This document shows, one piece after another, positions 1-12,035 of a stretch of DNA of 64,000 bases. The stretch is from Flavobacterium sp. MDT1-60 (lineage in GTDB: Bacteria > Bacteroidota > Bacteroidia > Flavobacteriales > Flavobacteriaceae), in contig NZ_CP062159.1 of assembly GCF_014844035.1 (NCBI RefSeq), positions 5,394,001 through 5,458,000 on the forward strand. The letters run 5' to 3'. The notes beneath the pieces are model-generated. The model did not search any database and was not told the DNA's origin. It was given only the letters and a program-made list of their open reading frames with translations. The position numbers and the translations under genes were made by a program. Numbering within the stretch: the first letter of the stretch is position 1; each line of letters begins with the position of its first letter.

Positions 1-804
1 TTGATACAGCTTTACAGCATAAAGCAACATCCACAATCCTAATAAAAAAACTATAACTGCAGCAATCGGACTAATAAACAACTGTCCTGTGTAACCTAAA
101 ACAGGCAACAACGAAGCTATTATCAACCAAACTGTATATAAAATAACCTGTAACGCAGTGCCTTTATCCTTTTTACCTGTTGGAAGCATGAAGATTCCCG
201 CTTTTTCATAGTCTTCATACAAAAACCATCCAATAGCCCAAAAATGAGGAAACTGCCAGAAAAACTGAATCAAAAACAAGGTTCCGGCTTCGATACCGAA
301 TTCTCCTGTAGCTGCTACCCAGCCCAACATAAATGGAATTGCACCCGGAAAAGCACCAACAAAAACCGATAACGAAGTTACCGTTTTTAATGGCGTATAA
401 ATACTTGTGTATAAAAATATTGAAATCGCAGCAAACATTGCCGACTTTGCATTTATTGAATATAATAAGCCAATACCTAAAATAGTCAATAAACCTGCAA
501 CAAACAAAGCCATATTTGGAGACATTCTTCCAGATGGAACAGGGCGATTTTTAGTACGATCCATTAATGAATCGATATCTTTTTCAATCACCTGATTAAA
601 AGCATTTGATGCTCCAACCATACAATATCCACCAATTGACAAAATCGCCAAAACACTCCATTTAAAAGGATGTTCATCATTTACACCCAACAAATATCCC
701 GCAATTGAAGAAAACAAAACACTAATAGCTAATCCTGCTTTAGTTATTTCTTTGAAATCCTGAAATATTGATTTTAATGAAAATGTATTTTTTGTAGTAT
801 TCAA
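1..804 (-). CDS. ctaB: Protoheme IX farnesyltransferase (heme O synthase), 3' end outside the window
   Basis: This enzyme adds a farnesyl group to protoheme to make heme O, the precursor of heme A for the A-type oxidase encoded at 21.8-24.9 kb. It is an integral membrane UbiA-family prenyltransferase. 268 codons are visible, and the C-terminus lies beyond position 1. The family signature is clear: NAFNQVIEKDID at about residues 67-78, then DRTKNRP at 82-88. The likely start is a TTG at 804. An in-frame stop lies upstream, and no in-frame ATG occurs before the well-conserved core. A TAnnTTTG box sits 35 bp upstream. Oxidase subunit III genes often follow ctaB in flavobacteria and may lie just outside the window. 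The identification is firm; the TTG start is inferred. Confidence 0.93.
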   Translation of the reverse strand, partial: MNTTKNTFSLKSIFQDFKEITKAGLAISVLFSSIAGYLLGVNDEHPFKWSVLAILSIGGYCMVGASNAFNQVIEKDIDSLMDRTKNRPVPSGRMSPNMALFVAGLLTILGIGLLYSINAKSAMFAAISIFLYTSIYTPLKTVTSLSVFVGAFPGAIPFMLGWVAATGEFGIEAGTLFLIQFFWQFPHFWAIGWFLYEDYEKAGIFMLPTGKKDKGTALQVILYTVWLIIASLLPVLGYTGQLFISPIAAVIVFLLGLWMLLYAVKLYQ

Positions 805-838
805 ACCGTTATTGTTTGTATGTTTTTTTTGAGTGGTG

Positions 839-846
839 CAAATGTA
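839..846 (-). promoter_or_regulatory. Promoter -7 element of ctaB
   Basis: On the minus strand this reads TACATTTG, matching the Bacteroidota -7 consensus TAnnTTTG, 35 bp upstream of the proposed ctaB start. No convincing -33 TTG at the usual spacing was seen. Confidence 0.5.
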
Positions 847-960
847 CAAATTAGATTGTACAATTCCTGACTATAAATTTAGATTTTTTTCAATAAAACC
901 TTTATAAAATAAGGACTTGCAAATCTTTAACACAATTATTTCGAAAAATCTTATTAAATA

Positions 961-3103
961 CTAGTAGTCAAAATACCAATTAAAGACATCAGTACGCAAT
1001 CCGATTGTAAACCAGGTTGTACTTTGTTTGAATGTGGTGGCTGTTTCTTGTGTCGGATCAAAATTTCTATAAATAAAACTACCAAATAATTTAAGGTTTG
1101 TCATTGGATTTATCAAATATCCTCCTTGAATGTCAGCAATAAAAACACTTGTTTTATTCCCCTGCCCCACTTCAACTCCCTTATCGTAAGGTCGTTTTTC
1201 ATCGTAGCTTTTATAAATATTACTCCCATAATTATAGCTGTCCTGAGCGGTATCAAAATCAAGACCTCTGGTGCCAATTGTAAATTTAGCATCACCGAAA
1301 TAACGCCCTTTATGATATCGGCCAATTACTAAAAGTTCATTAAAATTCCCTCCCCATTGGTGCCCAATACTTTGATTATTATGACCATAATTTGTTATAA
1401 CAGCACTATGCGAATATACGTAAGGACGTACATGATTGTATTCTAATTGCACTAATAAATCTTTTACTTTAAAAGCATTGAAGTATTTTGCTCCTAATTG
1501 GTAGCCAAACTTGTTTTTCCAACTTTGCTCTCCTGCCGCCATATCTCCAACCGAAAATTCATCCAGCAAAAACTGACCGTATAAATTAACATTATTATTC
1601 CATTTATATTTAGCAGTAAATCCTAAAAGCGCATTACCACTTTTAGAAGACGATGCAAACTCAACAGTACGATAAAAGATAATTGGGTTTACAAAATTAA
1701 CATCAAAACCTCTATTATTACTATCGGTCCAAACTACAGATTCAAAAAAACCTAAATTTAATTTATTTGAAACATTCCAGCTTAAATAATGATTTGCCAT
1801 GAATTTTGATGCGTATGTTTTCTCAACAGTAACGTCAGGACGAACGTCTTTTAACCACATATAGGTGTTCGTATATTTTATTTTCCAAAAAGTCGTGTTG
1901 ATTTTAAAATAAGGATATGGACTTGCTCCATCACTTTCTAATAATGAACGATAACCATCTCCAATAAAATTCCTCCCGTAACCTAATTGTAAATCAAAAA
2001 ATTTACTTGGTACATAGGTAATATTAGCTTCCGCTAAAGGAAAATCGTATGCATCTGTTTTAAATCTTTTTGCAATACCAACTCCGGGAATAATTGCCGG
2101 GTTTCCTCCTGAAGGTTTTAATGTTTCGGCATAATCATTAAAATAACCTGCAAACCTTCCCTGACTTTCAAAAACCGTGGTTGTAAAATTAATCTGTTTT
2201 CCTAAACCACCTCTGAAATTTAAGGCCCTTGTATTCACATAGGTATAGGAGGCATCTAGATCTGATGCTTTACCCATTTGCAAATCGACTACAGGATTTA
2301 AAGTCAACCAATAATCCTCACCCTGAATCTGAACCAAATTTTCGTTCCACCATTTTCTTCCTAACCAGGTTGAAACCTTTTTTTGAAGCGACTCGTTAAC
2401 TGTTTTCAAATTATAATATTTTGAAACCTCAGCATAAGTATACGGTTTTGATGCGGTGTGGTTATTGCTTCCAACCTGATTCATGGCACCATCGAATTGT
2501 GCATAATAACTATGAGAAAACGGAATATTTAAATGACTTTCGAACTCAGGATTATTGTATTTTTTATACACTATACTATCAAGTTCTGTCATTGGCTTTT
2601 CGACTGGTTTTAAAATTTCCGCAGCTTCCAGCGCTTCAGAAGCAATTTGTTCTGCGCTTTTTAGCGGAATACCAATTGAAATTGTATATTTTGAATAAGT
2701 TGGTTTTCCATTATAAGTTGATGGTTTAATCTGGGGAAATTGACCAAAAACCCTTTTTGCTTCTTCAGACAATGCATCATTTGCAGCATTTACATAAATC
2801 ACCTTAAAGACACCGGTAGCATCAACTTCAAAAAGTACTTTTACTTCACCTTTGTAATTGGTTTGTTTTAAATTTTCAGGAACCTGAAAATTCTGAAACA
2901 CGAAATCCTGAACTTCCTTGTAAAAACAATTTTCCAGTTTTTTAGATTCTAAATTTTCGCAATTTGGAAAAACAGGAAACTGTTCTGTTGTAAAACCGGG
3001 CTTTACAGAAGAATTATTAGTCTCTTGCGAAAAAAACAAATAAAGTAGCTAGTGTAAAAATAAAGGTTAAAAAAATCTTATTCACGTAAATTTTGGTTTT
3101 CAT
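961..3103 (-). CDS. remB: RemB-like gliding motility outer-membrane protein, frameshifted in the signal peptide
   Basis: The main reading frame gives 692 residues from a TTG at 3039, starting right at the end of what should be a signal peptide (FFSQETNN). The natural ATG is at 3103, directly after the deoC stop codon. It encodes a good signal peptide (MKTKIYVNKIFLTFIFTLAT, then LFVF), but in a different frame. Removing one T from the T7 run (A7 at 3030-3036 on the plus strand) fuses the two into a 713-residue protein with a normal VFSQ cleavage region. Residues about 30-110 resemble a TonB C-terminal-type domain. The rest looks like an outer-membrane beta-barrel ending in an aromatic residue (WYFDY). 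The name RemB rests on the family's appearance and on neighbouring sprA, as in F. johnsoniae; fairly sure. As sequenced, the product would lack an export signal. Confidence 0.75.
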
Positions 3104-3847
3104 TTAATATTCATTTGGGGCATTTTCACCATTTGCAATTTCTATTGCTGCTGAAGTTCCAATTCGTTTAACACCTAAACGAATCATTTCGATTGCATCT
3201 TTATAAGATCTTACTCCACCAGCTGCTTTTACAGGCAAAGGTGATGCATTTTCCAGCATCATTATAATAGAAGGGATTGTTGCTCCGTTTGGCAAATCAT
3301 TTTCAGTTTTATAAAACCCTGTTGATGACTTTACAAAAACAGAGGCATAATCATCTTCTTTAAAATTTGATATAACAACATTTTTTATCAACGCAGAGAG
3401 TTGGATAATTTCTTTATCGCTTAAAGCAGCAACTTCAATTATCCATTTTACTGTTTTATTGTGGGCCAATCCAATTTGTGTACCTATTATAATTTCTTCT
3501 TTTACTAAGGGAATTTCACCATTTTTAAAAGCTTCATAATTACAAACAAAATCTAAATCGTCCGCCCCATCTTCTATTGCCTGATTCGCTTCTTTAATTT
3601 TATCTTCAATTGACGATTTACCTTCGGGAAAATCTATAACGGTACCAACAAGTAAATTTGAATTGGCTTTTAAAATCATTTCTTTAGCTAAAACAACATG
3701 CTCAGGCCTTATCATAATTAGTTTAAAACCTTCAATAATTGCGTCATTAATCGCCTTTTTAATAACGTCGCTATTTTGCTCTTCCGAAAGTCCGGCCTGA
3801 GAAGCAGTTTTCAAATAGGTTGAATCTAAATATTGTTTAATATTCAT
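3104..3847 (-). CDS. deoC: Deoxyribose-phosphate aldolase
   Basis: Cleaves 2-deoxyribose 5-phosphate to glyceraldehyde 3-phosphate and acetaldehyde in deoxynucleoside catabolism; cytoplasmic. The 247-residue TIM barrel has the Schiff-base lysine in FVKSSTGF (about residue 173) and the second conserved lysine in KAAGGVRS (about 207), so it should be active. It has its own promoter (TATTTTTG on the minus strand at 3874-3881) and is separated from the upstream vanZ-like gene by a terminator. The remB start codon follows its stop with no gap, which suggests translational coupling. Confidence 0.95.
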   Translation of the reverse strand: MNIKQYLDSTYLKTASQAGLSEEQNSDVIKKAINDAIIEGFKLIMIRPEHVVLAKEMILKANSNLLVGTVIDFPEGKSSIEDKIKEANQAIEDGADDLDFVCNYEAFKNGEIPLVKEEIIIGTQIGLAHNKTVKWIIEVAALSDKEIIQLSALIKNVVISNFKEDDYASVFVKSSTGFYKTENDLPNGATIPSIIMMLENASPLPVKAAGGVRSYKDAIEMIRLGVKRIGTSAAIEIANGENAPNEY

Positions 3848-3873
3848 GATCTTGATGTTACATCGAATTTCGA

Positions 3874-3881
3874 CAAAAATA
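3874..3881 (-). promoter_or_regulatory. Promoter -7 element of deoC
   Basis: Reads TATTTTTG on the minus strand, an exact TAnnTTTG match 27 bp upstream of the deoC ATG. It lies between the vanZ-like terminator and deoC, which supports a separate deoC-remB transcript. Confidence 0.55.
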
Positions 3882-3938
3882 CATTTAAAATTCGTAAAAA
3901 AACATTACTTAGTAAGCTTGATTTTTTGACAACAAAAA

Positions 3939-3954
3939 ACCCACCGAAGTGGGT
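3939..3954 (-). terminator. Terminator after the gcvH / vanZ-like pair
   Basis: ACCCAC-cgaa-GTGGGT hairpin followed on the minus strand by a T6 run, directly after the stop codon of the vanZ-like gene. Confidence 0.8.
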
Positions 3955-3956
3955 AA

Positions 3957-4349
3957 TTATATTCCTATTATTTTATCTATTTGTTTCCTAAAAGCTATAG
4001 CACAAAAAACAGCGGTGGTTGCACCAATTGTATTTGCTAAAACATCAGTTACATCAGGCGTTCTGGTTGTCGTTAATACACCTTGCAAAACTTCGATTGT
4101 AATTCCAAAAAAAACTGAAAATATAAACGAAATAAGATAGGCTTTATAATCGTTAGCCTGTTTTCCTTTTAGTTCTTTTTTAAAAAACAAAATCCAGGAA
4201 ACCGTAAATCCGAAATGAAAACAAAAATGAACAATTTTATCAGCGCTTGGAAAATTTATTGCCGGAATATTACTTGAATTTGTCAAACAAAAATAAGTAA
4301 TGATACCTGAACAAATAATTGCCCAAATTAAAAGAAGTTGTTTAGGCAC
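3957..4349 (-). CDS. VanZ-family small membrane protein
   Basis: A 130-residue protein with about four membrane segments. It carries the VanZ pattern: an early [12 protein letters not shown] stretch, then [11 protein letters not shown] and [12 protein letters not shown] in the second half, giving the spaced E, Q, R, D and N residues typical of the family. The family is named after a teicoplanin-resistance gene, but its members in this phylum have no established role, and none is claimed. The start overlaps the end of gcvH by 8 bp, so the two are probably translationally coupled. This gcvH-vanZ order is common beside sprA in flavobacteria. Confidence 0.85.
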   Translation of the reverse strand: MPKQLLLIWAIICSGIITYFCLTNSSNIPAINFPSADKIVHFCFHFGFTVSWILFFKKELKGKQANDYKAYLISFIFSVFFGITIEVLQGVLTTTRTPDVTDVLANTIGATTAVFCAIAFRKQIDKIIGI

Positions 4350-4722
4350 CTATAAGTTGTTTATAAGCTTCATCAGATAATAAAGAATCTATTTCTGATG
4401 CATCAGCAATCTTAATTTTAATCATCCATCCGGCTCCGTAAGGATCAGAATTTACTGTTTCCGGTGCACTTTCTAAACTTTCATTAAAAGCAATAATTTC
4501 TCCTGTTAAAGGTAAAAACAAATCAGAAACTGTTTTTACAGCTTCAACTGTACCGAAAACCTCATCTTTATCAAGTGTTTGATCTAAAGTTTCTACTTCA
4601 ACATATACGATATCTCCTAACTCTTTTTGAGCAAAATGAGTAATTCCTACAGTTGCAACATCTCCTTCGATGCTAACCCATTCGTGATCTTTTGTGTACT
4701 TTAAATTTGCTGGTATGCTCAT
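4342..4722 (-). CDS. gcvH: Glycine cleavage system H protein
   Basis: Carries the methylamine group between the P and T proteins on a lipoyl arm; cytoplasmic. The protein has 126 residues, the usual length. The lipoylated lysine is K63 in [12 protein letters not shown] longer frame runs upstream to 4773, but the ATG at 4722 gives the standard N-terminus ([15 protein letters not shown]) and lies 40 bp downstream of a TAnnTTTG box. The other glycine cleavage genes are not in the window. Confidence 0.96.
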   Translation of the reverse strand: MSIPANLKYTKDHEWVSIEGDVATVGITHFAQKELGDIVYVEVETLDQTLDKDEVFGTVEAVKTVSDLFLPLTGEIIAFNESLESAPETVNSDPYGAGWMIKIKIADASEIDSLLSDEAYKQLIGA

Positions 4723-4761
4723 AATAATATGTTTGAAATTGATAATTGAATTTTGAAGCCA

Positions 4762-4769
4762 CAAATGTA
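4762..4769 (-). promoter_or_regulatory. Promoter -7 element of gcvH
   Basis: TACATTTG on the minus strand, 40 bp before the gcvH ATG, in the short gap after sprA. It suggests gcvH is transcribed independently of sprA. Confidence 0.5.
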
Positions 4770-4808
4770 ACAATCTTCTAATTAAATCCCGTTTAGAAAA
4801 CGAAAAAA

Positions 4809-7800
4809 TTAATTTCCGAAGTTATATCGAAGTGTAAAACCTGATCGAATATTAGTTAACGGAAATGACGTTGATATTACAGCTTTTGAGAACGAATGAT
4901 CGTAATAAAATATTGCAGTCAGGTTTTTACTAAATGCGTAATCAGCCGTTAGTTTCAGTGACCAAATATTTTGTCCTGCTGCTAATTGGTTGTTATCATA
5001 ATCTAAATAACGAACCATAGTTTCATTATTTCTATAAGAGAAATCAGCTTTTATATTGATATCACTTTTTATAATTCCGGTTGGGTTGTCTGCCAGTCTT
5101 GAAGAGAAAATAACATCTTTAAAACGATATCCTAAACCTACTACATATTCCAAACCTTTAACTTCTGTCAATAAATTATTATCAAAACTCATTGACAACG
5201 CTCTGTCCTTTTTAATTTCAGTCAATACTCTTAAAGAGCTTTTCAATTCAAAATCCATACGGATAAGTGGACTAAACTGCTCTACCAAATTGACATTAGA
5301 CATAATGGTTTGGTTATAGAAATTGGTATTTACATCCTGTCCACCTGGTTTTTCATTATAATCAAAATTAGATCTAAACTGATTTATAGTATAGGATGCC
5401 CTGTAATTATGTTGTAATGAAAAACGTCTAAATTTATCTTTAAAAAATTTATATCGCATTAAACCATTATATTTTACACTCCAGTTTGGAATCGGAAAAC
5501 TTCTAAAAATATCTGTTGAAGTACTCGAAGCATTTCCTCCGGAATAGGCCGCTAAAAATGAAGGCAAAAGAACAGCCTGATTACTTTTTGTAAAACCTAT
5601 TGGATATCCTTGGTTAGCCACATAAATTGCATACTTCGGATCTGTTTCTGCCGGAATTGGATTATTTGAATCTCCATATCTCGGGATTGCAGCTCCTGAA
5701 CCATAATGTTCTTCGGCAAGACGATTCGCAATAATCAAACGGTTACTTCTAAATTCATCAAATGCAGCAGACTCAATTTCATTACTAGTCGAAAAAGATG
5801 TTTTTATCAATACAGTCGAAATAGAAAACATCCCATAAGTGTAAGGCGACAAAGGCAAATATTCTCCGTTTACAACGCTGTATTGTTCTGATGAATTTTC
5901 AGAATAAGCACGATCCATTGCTAAATCAATCTTTAAATCAGGGAACAAATCAATATTGGCTGTTATTTTTAAAAGCTTATTAGTTACTTGCGTAAAGTTC
6001 TGATTGAAATTATCATAATTGGTCAACCAGCCATTTTTAGCTGCTTCATAACGTACGTCATCCTGACTTCCAAATACGAATCCTAATGATGGTTTTGCTG
6101 TTCCGAAGAAACCAACACCAGGTGTATAACCCGGCAACACGGTACCGCTGTTTTTAGTATAATTTACCTGAATATTTTTTACACTCGTTAAAACGCCAAT
6201 CATACCGTCATAAAACGGACTACTCTTAGTTACTGGTTTCGCTGTATTAACAATTTTCTCTCCCGGTTTTGGCGGTGCTGTTGGTTTAGGTTTTGCAGCA
6301 GATTTTGCACCTGGTGTTAAACCTAAATACTTGTACAACAAATTCATATTAAGAGTAGTTGTCAGCGTGTTTGAATTCGCATTTTGAATTGTATTCCCTA
6401 AATCAAACATATTACCATCCGGATCAACATATTGAGACAATGCGGTTGAAGATCGTTGCCAGCTATAATCAGCTGTATAGGAATAACTCGCCTTTACAAA
6501 ACTTAAAAGCGGAATTTTATTAATAGGAATATCGTAGTTCAACACTAATTGCTGTAAGTGTTGATTTGGCGTTCCTACATCCCAATAACTATCCCAGATA
6601 TTAAAATCTTCTTTTGGAGAATTATCTTCATTCAAATAATTTTTCACAATATTATTTGAAGCAGCGTTATAATTTATTTTTAATGATTTTGTCAGGTTAT
6701 AACCAAAACCATACTGATAATTAAAGGCAAAATTTCGCCTGTAAAGCGGGTCAAGACCAATTCCTTGTGCCTCCACATCTCTATATTGCTGGCGATTACT
6801 TTGTCTTAAAACATTGGTATTAAAAGTTATATTGGACGGTAAATAATTAAAATTGAAATCACTTAACATCTTCCAGTATTCACTTTTCTTCATGAACTTC
6901 GTATTCTTAAAAGGAACTACTTCTTTTGGCTGAAAGGTGTAAGCATAATTCACAGCTGTATTTGACTGTTCGTCTTCGTAATCTTCAACCTCGTAATCAT
7001 GGCGTTCTACCTGATTGTAGGATTGCGAGAACGTCAGATTTTCTACATCATAAACATGTGGTTTCTGTTCTGGTGCACGATCTTTTCTTACTCCAATAAA
7101 ATTGATACTTTTTCTCTTTGTATAATCTACAGCACGAGTTCTGATATTGTCTTTTTCATCCGGATCAGTTGTTTCTTTTAGCAACTGGTCTAGCTTTATA
7201 TCCTGATTAAAAGGATCATACTCCGGTGTAATTACTTCTTCTCCAATCGCGTAATTAAAAGGTAAATTTATCCCCCATCGTTGAGGCAATAATTTTCCTA
7301 AATTTAGATTTGTTACAATATTATACTGCTGAATATCTTCACGATCTCTTTCATTGGCTCCCTGTTCCAAAGATCCAAAACCAATGGTACTTTTTCTTCC
7401 AACCGCAGAAACTGTTGCAAAATCAGCCATATTGGTATCAACATTTAATATAGCAGCCATACCGCCTTTGTTATCCAAATCTGACATGCGAAGTTCATTA
7501 AACCAAACCTCTCCTGTGATATCCTTATGATCTGCTCTACTTTTTACACCTACCATTAAATTCCTTACCAAACCAAAATTAGGATTTCCCTTAATTCCTA
7601 ATTTTAATCTGCCATCGCCATCACCTCCGTTTAAACTCAAATCGTCATCCGGGTAATAAACCCCATTTATATCTCTTAATGTAGAATTAATATCGATACT
7701 CATCGCCTTAATTTTCATTTTGGTAAGTAGTTCCATTGCCAAATCAATGTCATTATCTTCAAGCCACACCTGATCGGGGCTTATTGAACATGAGCCTCCT

Positions 7801-10800
7801 GTTCTGGTCACTTTTAAAGGAATTTCGACCTGATAATAGTTCTGCGTAAAATCATTTCCAAAACGAATGAATCCAACCATTTCATCATCTAGTAATGTGT
7901 TTCCGTTAGGTAATTGTTCAGTATGCAGGAACATTTTAAGTTTTTTGTATTGACGCATGTCAACACTAACATTCTTAAATACGGCTCTGGAATCCTGATA
8001 TTGCAAACCTGTCCCTCCAATTCTCAATGCCAATGATTGCTCATTTTGATTGATAATTGTATTATTATTATATAGTTGTTCTCTCTGAACTCCTGGCGGG
8101 ATAACATAATTCACAGGACATTTTGTACTGTTTTCCTGAATATTAACAGCTGCGACATCAAATTCAGTACCGTCATCATCAGGGTTTGTATCATTAGCAT
8201 CAAGTGTTCCTGTATATCTTCTCCACTCACCTCTTACTAAATCCAATGCTCCAAAACGCACGGTCATCTGATTATTAAAACCAGTCATAAACATACGCAT
8301 GAAACGAATAGATCTAAAATCTGTAATATTCCCAATTGTATTCTGAGGCTGAGAAACCGGAATTTTAAACTGAATCCATCTTGCATTAGTTGTTCCGCCA
8401 TTTGGTAATTCAACATTCGTAACCTCACGAATATCTGTAATGTAATTTTGTCCTACCTGCATTCCCGGTCTTACATCAATACTATATTCATAATAAGCAT
8501 TAATTGTACTCATTGTATTGTCACGATTGATATCCTCCACATCTGGTAATGTCGTTGCTCCACGATTAGGATCATCAATACTTACGGCTGAGTTTCCTTC
8601 AACTCCATTATATTTTTTATAACGATCTAAAACTCCTCCATCTGTATTTAAATAATAAGTGTAATTATCTGCTGCAGGATCTTCTTCTCCTGCATAATTA
8701 TTGTAAACACTTGCTTCTTTTGAATTTGGAAGACCGTCTAAACCAACATCCTGATTTTGGCGGTTGTTTGCATTAGTATCAAATGCATAAATTAAGGATT
8801 GAGATGCAGGAACATCTCCCCAAATTGGTTGTGGATTTACCACTACCTGATCAGGTCCCAATCCGTTTTCATATTGTTTTCTTCCGTCTTTTAAAACATC
8901 TTCAGAGATTTCTCCTAAATTGAAATAAATTTTTCCGGTGTTATTTGGTTGTGCTTCTCCATTTCCAACATAAGGATCAAGAACCCAAAACTGGATGTAC
9001 TCTACATTTCCCTGCTCAAAATTAGTAGAATTTAAAGAACGCATAATTCCTCCAAAATTTGAAGCTGCAGGACCTGCGGCGAAAGTTGGATTATTATTAT
9101 AAGGTCCACGCTCAGTAGGGAAATAGGTTAAATCTAATGTATTAATAACCTGTATCTGTCCCTGAGCAATATCCGTGTTTGGATATAACTCTCTGCTATA
9201 AATTCTTCTTGTCGTATTTAAAGACAAATCGTCATTTGAAATTCCGGATGGTTTTGAAGAATAAAAAATAGGATCAATAGTGTACCATGCTAATTTTGAA
9301 CGTTTATATCCGTATTCTAATGTATTCGAATTAGCATTAAAAGTATTATCGTTTATAGAATTTAAATAAGGTGTTGATGCCAGACTCCAGGCATATGCAG
9401 ATCGCATATCAATTGTCGATTGCGAACCTTCAAAATCATCCACATAAATAGTCGCTTCTCCTTCAAAATCACTTGCTTTTGGAGCATCAGGTTTTAAGAA
9501 TGCAACTTCACCTCTAATTGAAAGATTCGAAGGAACATCTGTATCTATATTGGGTAGTTTATTAACTAATCTGGTAAAGAAGGGAACTTCTGTCGCATAA
9601 TTTCCATTAAAACCAAAAATTGTATTGTTTACAGATTCCTGACCATAACTTGATTTTTGTGTAAAAGGTCGTTCGGTCATTTTAAGATAAGTTCCTCCAA
9701 CAACAAAGTTATCTGAAATCTTATGCTCAACATTGAACCCCATAAATCTTCGGGTTTGTTGCCCGAAAATAGAATTATTTTCTAACGAAACCTCGATTGG
9801 GGTATTGGATGCCTGAAGAGAAGGATCAAGAATCTGAACTCTTCCTAACTGATAATCGACACTATAATCGATTCCTTCTACCAGTCTTCTTCCGGCCGCC
9901 ATAACCACAACAGAACCTTGCGGCACATTAAATGCCCCAATCGGAATACCATTGCTTCCTGATGATTTATATTTTCCTCTTAATAAGAATTTGTTTTTGT
10001 CACTATCCTGTAAAGCCCCTGATTGTGTGTTGCGATACATATTTCTAAACACATATTTTTGCTGATTCGCATTGTATGTATTTGGATCATTATAGTTTTC
10101 GCCAGAACCTGAATTTTGTAATTTTTGGAATAACAATTCCCCAAAAGGCTCTTTGGTAGTAAAAATAATTCGACCATTTTGAACATCAACCGTTATACCC
10201 GGAAGATAATCAAAGAAACCATCTCCACCGGTTTGCGGATCATTGTTATAATTTAATCGATCCAGATTAAACACATTTAATAATGGTGTTTGATCTACTT
10301 TGTTATCTGGTGTTGGATTTGCCGGAAAACTTGATCCCTGAACAGGCGTAATATAATTTATTGGAGAAGGATCCGTATAGAGAATATTTAATCTGAAATC
10401 ATCTTGTTTTATCTGATACGCTTGTGGAATTTGATACACGTTTTTCATCATCAAATTCCAAACCGGATTTTGAACGTTGGTCAAATTGCTTTTCAGCATT
10501 TTTAAAACCAAGCTTTGAGAAATAATAGCCTGATTCGAATTGTTATTTCCTGTAACAACAGTTGCATCAACACCATCACTACCAAATTCTCCTACCTGAT
10601 AAATTTTACCTCCAACGGTATATTCAAAAGCAACTGCTAAAATTTCATCATTTGCCAAACGTTGTTGCAAAGAAATATATCCTAATTGTGGATTAAAAGT
10701 AAATTCATTCGTAGTTAATTTTCTGGCATTCTCTAATATAGAATAATCAGTTCCTTCGCTAACATTGGTATTATTAAATCCTGATTTTGCCGTTACAATT

Positions 10801-12011
10801 TCTCTAATATTGGAGTTCAAATAAGAACCAGCCTGACCAATGGTCTCCGGATCGTATTTATTATTATTGTTATCTGTTGGAGAATCGATTTGATTATTAA
10901 AAAATCCTGCTGACGAACTAATAACAACCACTTCATTATCTGGAATTCCAGTAATTTGTCCTTCACCTAAATCCTGAAGTGCAATAATGTTTCTTAAATT
11001 ATTACTGGTTGTACTGACACGGTTTTGTTTATTGGTAACCCAAACTTCTATTCGGGTGATCTGCACACGGCTATCAATAAATGGATATCCTTTTAAGGAA
11101 GCATCATATTTGTTTCTAAAATATTGAGATAAGAAAAAGTGTCTGTCATTATCATAATCCAAAGCATACAAATCAAAGTTTTGAACGGTACCACCTCCTT
11201 CGGCTACAATACTCTTTGTTTGCGATTTTTGTTCTGAAAAAACACCGGTAACAGTAGTTTTTCCAAATTGCAATTGTGTCTTAACACCAAACAAACTTTG
11301 TGCGCCACGAATTAAAGTACTATTCAGCGGCATACTAACATTTCCGACTTCTACTTTTTGAATAATATCATCTTCTGATGGAGTATAGGCTAATTTAAAT
11401 AGGTTTTGAAATGCAAATGTTGACTGAGTATCATAATTCGCATTTACTTCAAGACGCGTTCCCACCTTCCCCATCAAACTCATACTAATTCGCTGATCAA
11501 AGTCGAATGTTAGACTTGATCTGTTTCTTGGTGAAAATGAAGGATTGTCTTGTTTCGTATAACGAATTCCTAAATCCATTTCGACAGAACCTGTGGGTTT
11601 TACGTCGATAGTATTACTACCAAAAACACTTTCAAAAAGACTTGAATTGATATAGTAGCGGGGCAACAAATCTTTTTTGGCTGCTTCGCTTCCTGTTTTT
11701 TTACCGTCGATAGCGTCCATTTTTTTTCTGAAATAATCTCTTCTGGATTCTTTCAAAACTAAATCTTCGTATTCTTTAGGTGTTAAAATAATTGGATAGT
11801 CAATTGAAAAACCGTCGACAGAATTGGTATAAATATATCGGTCCGTAACCGGATCGTATTTATAAGCGGATAAAATACTTGGTGGGTTTTTAAGCTCTAC
11901 TTTACCTACAGAAAACTGCGTTTTAGTTGTATCCTGAACTGACTGATTTACCTGCGCACGCAAAAAGTTACCGCAAAATAAAAACAGTACTAAAATACAA
12001 ATTTTACGCAT
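4809..12011 (-). CDS. sprA: SprA, type IX secretion outer-membrane translocon
   Basis: SprA is the very large outer-membrane beta-barrel through which type IX secretion substrates cross. It is required for gliding and for secretion of surface adhesins and enzymes. The 2400-residue length is right for the family (about 2400 in F. johnsoniae). A signal peptide is present ([20 protein letters not shown]), followed by long stretches of alternating beta-strand sequence rich in Asn, Tyr and Ser, and a C-terminal strand ending LRYNFGN. The frame is uninterrupted over 7.2 kb. It sits 24 bp downstream of ruvA. Other secretion components (SprE, SprT, GldKLMN, PorV) are not in the window. remB downstream is the other motility gene here. 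Confidence 0.97.
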   Translation of the reverse strand: MRKICILVLFLFCGNFLRAQVNQSVQDTTKTQFSVGKVELKNPPSILSAYKYDPVTDRYIYTNSVDGFSIDYPIILTPKEYEDLVLKESRRDYFRKKMDAIDGKKTGSEAAKKDLLPRYYINSSLFESVFGSNTIDVKPTGSVEMDLGIRYTKQDNPSFSPRNRSSLTFDFDQRISMSLMGKVGTRLEVNANYDTQSTFAFQNLFKLAYTPSEDDIIQKVEVGNVSMPLNSTLIRGAQSLFGVKTQLQFGKTTVTGVFSEQKSQTKSIVAEGGGTVQNFDLYALDYDNDRHFFLSQYFRNKYDASLKGYPFIDSRVQITRIEVWVTNKQNRVSTTSNNLRNIIALQDLGEGQITGIPDNEVVVISSSAGFFNNQIDSPTDNNNNKYDPETIGQAGSYLNSNIREIVTAKSGFNNTNVSEGTDYSILENARKLTTNEFTFNPQLGYISLQQRLANDEILAVAFEYTVGGKIYQVGEFGSDGVDATVVTGNNNSNQAIISQSLVLKMLKSNLTNVQNPVWNLMMKNVYQIPQAYQIKQDDFRLNILYTDPSPINYITPVQGSSFPANPTPDNKVDQTPLLNVFNLDRLNYNNDPQTGGDGFFDYLPGITVDVQNGRIIFTTKEPFGELLFQKLQNSGSGENYNDPNTYNANQQKYVFRNMYRNTQSGALQDSDKNKFLLRGKYKSSGSNGIPIGAFNVPQGSVVVMAAGRRLVEGIDYSVDYQLGRVQILDPSLQASNTPIEVSLENNSIFGQQTRRFMGFNVEHKISDNFVVGGTYLKMTERPFTQKSSYGQESVNNTIFGFNGNYATEVPFFTRLVNKLPNIDTDVPSNLSIRGEVAFLKPDAPKASDFEGEATIYVDDFEGSQSTIDMRSAYAWSLASTPYLNSINDNTFNANSNTLEYGYKRSKLAWYTIDPIFYSSKPSGISNDDLSLNTTRRIYSRELYPNTDIAQGQIQVINTLDLTYFPTERGPYNNNPTFAAGPAASNFGGIMRSLNSTNFEQGNVEYIQFWVLDPYVGNGEAQPNNTGKIYFNLGEISEDVLKDGRKQYENGLGPDQVVVNPQPIWGDVPASQSLIYAFDTNANNRQNQDVGLDGLPNSKEASVYNNYAGEEDPAADNYTYYLNTDGGVLDRYKKYNGVEGNSAVSIDDPNRGATTLPDVEDINRDNTMSTINAYYEYSIDVRPGMQVGQNYITDIREVTNVELPNGGTTNARWIQFKIPVSQPQNTIGNITDFRSIRFMRMFMTGFNNQMTVRFGALDLVRGEWRRYTGTLDANDTNPDDDGTEFDVAAVNIQENSTKCPVNYVIPPGVQREQLYNNNTIINQNEQSLALRIGGTGLQYQDSRAVFKNVSVDMRQYKKLKMFLHTEQLPNGNTLLDDEMVGFIRFGNDFTQNYYQVEIPLKVTRTGGSCSISPDQVWLEDNDIDLAMELLTKMKIKAMSIDINSTLRDINGVYYPDDDLSLNGGDGDGRLKLGIKGNPNFGLVRNLMVGVKSRADHKDITGEVWFNELRMSDLDNKGGMAAILNVDTNMADFATVSAVGRKSTIGFGSLEQGANERDREDIQQYNIVTNLNLGKLLPQRWGINLPFNYAIGEEVITPEYDPFNQDIKLDQLLKETTDPDEKDNIRTRAVDYTKRKSINFIGVRKDRAPEQKPHVYDVENLTFSQSYNQVERHDYEVEDYEDEQSNTAVNYAYTFQPKEVVPFKNTKFMKKSEYWKMLSDFNFNYLPSNITFNTNVLRQSNRQQYRDVEAQGIGLDPLYRRNFAFNYQYGFGYNLTKSLKINYNAASNNIVKNYLNEDNSPKEDFNIWDSYWDVGTPNQHLQQLVLNYDIPINKIPLLSFVKASYSYTADYSWQRSSTALSQYVDPDGNMFDLGNTIQNANSNTLTTTLNMNLLYKYLGLTPGAKSAAKPKPTAPPKPGEKIVNTAKPVTKSSPFYDGMIGVLTSVKNIQVNYTKNSGTVLPGYTPGVGFFGTAKPSLGFVFGSQDDVRYEAAKNGWLTNYDNFNQNFTQVTNKLLKITANIDLFPDLKIDLAMDRAYSENSSEQYSVVNGEYLPLSPYTYGMFSISTVLIKTSFSTSNEIESAAFDEFRSNRLIIANRLAEEHYGSGAAIPRYGDSNNPIPAETDPKYAIYVANQGYPIGFTKSNQAVLLPSFLAAYSGGNASSTSTDIFRSFPIPNWSVKYNGLMRYKFFKDKFRRFSLQHNYRASYTINQFRSNFDYNEKPGGQDVNTNFYNQTIMSNVNLVEQFSPLIRMDFELKSSLRVLTEIKKDRALSMSFDNNLLTEVKGLEYVVGLGYRFKDVIFSSRLADNPTGIIKSDINIKADFSYRNNETMVRYLDYDNNQLAAGQNIWSLKLTADYAFSKNLTAIFYYDHSFSKAVISTSFPLTNIRSGFTLRYNFGN

Positions 12012-12035
12012 ATAATTAATTGGTCTTAATTGGAT

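Noticed and set aside
2421..2729. A 102-codon plus-strand frame inside remB
   Set aside because: Opposite-strand shadow of a well-supported coding region; low-complexity composition without any family signature or promoter.
4809..12011. Fragmentation or internal duplication of sprA
   Set aside because: The frame is open throughout, with a signal peptide, normal length and a beta-strand end; repeated-looking Asn/Tyr-rich strands are normal for this barrel.
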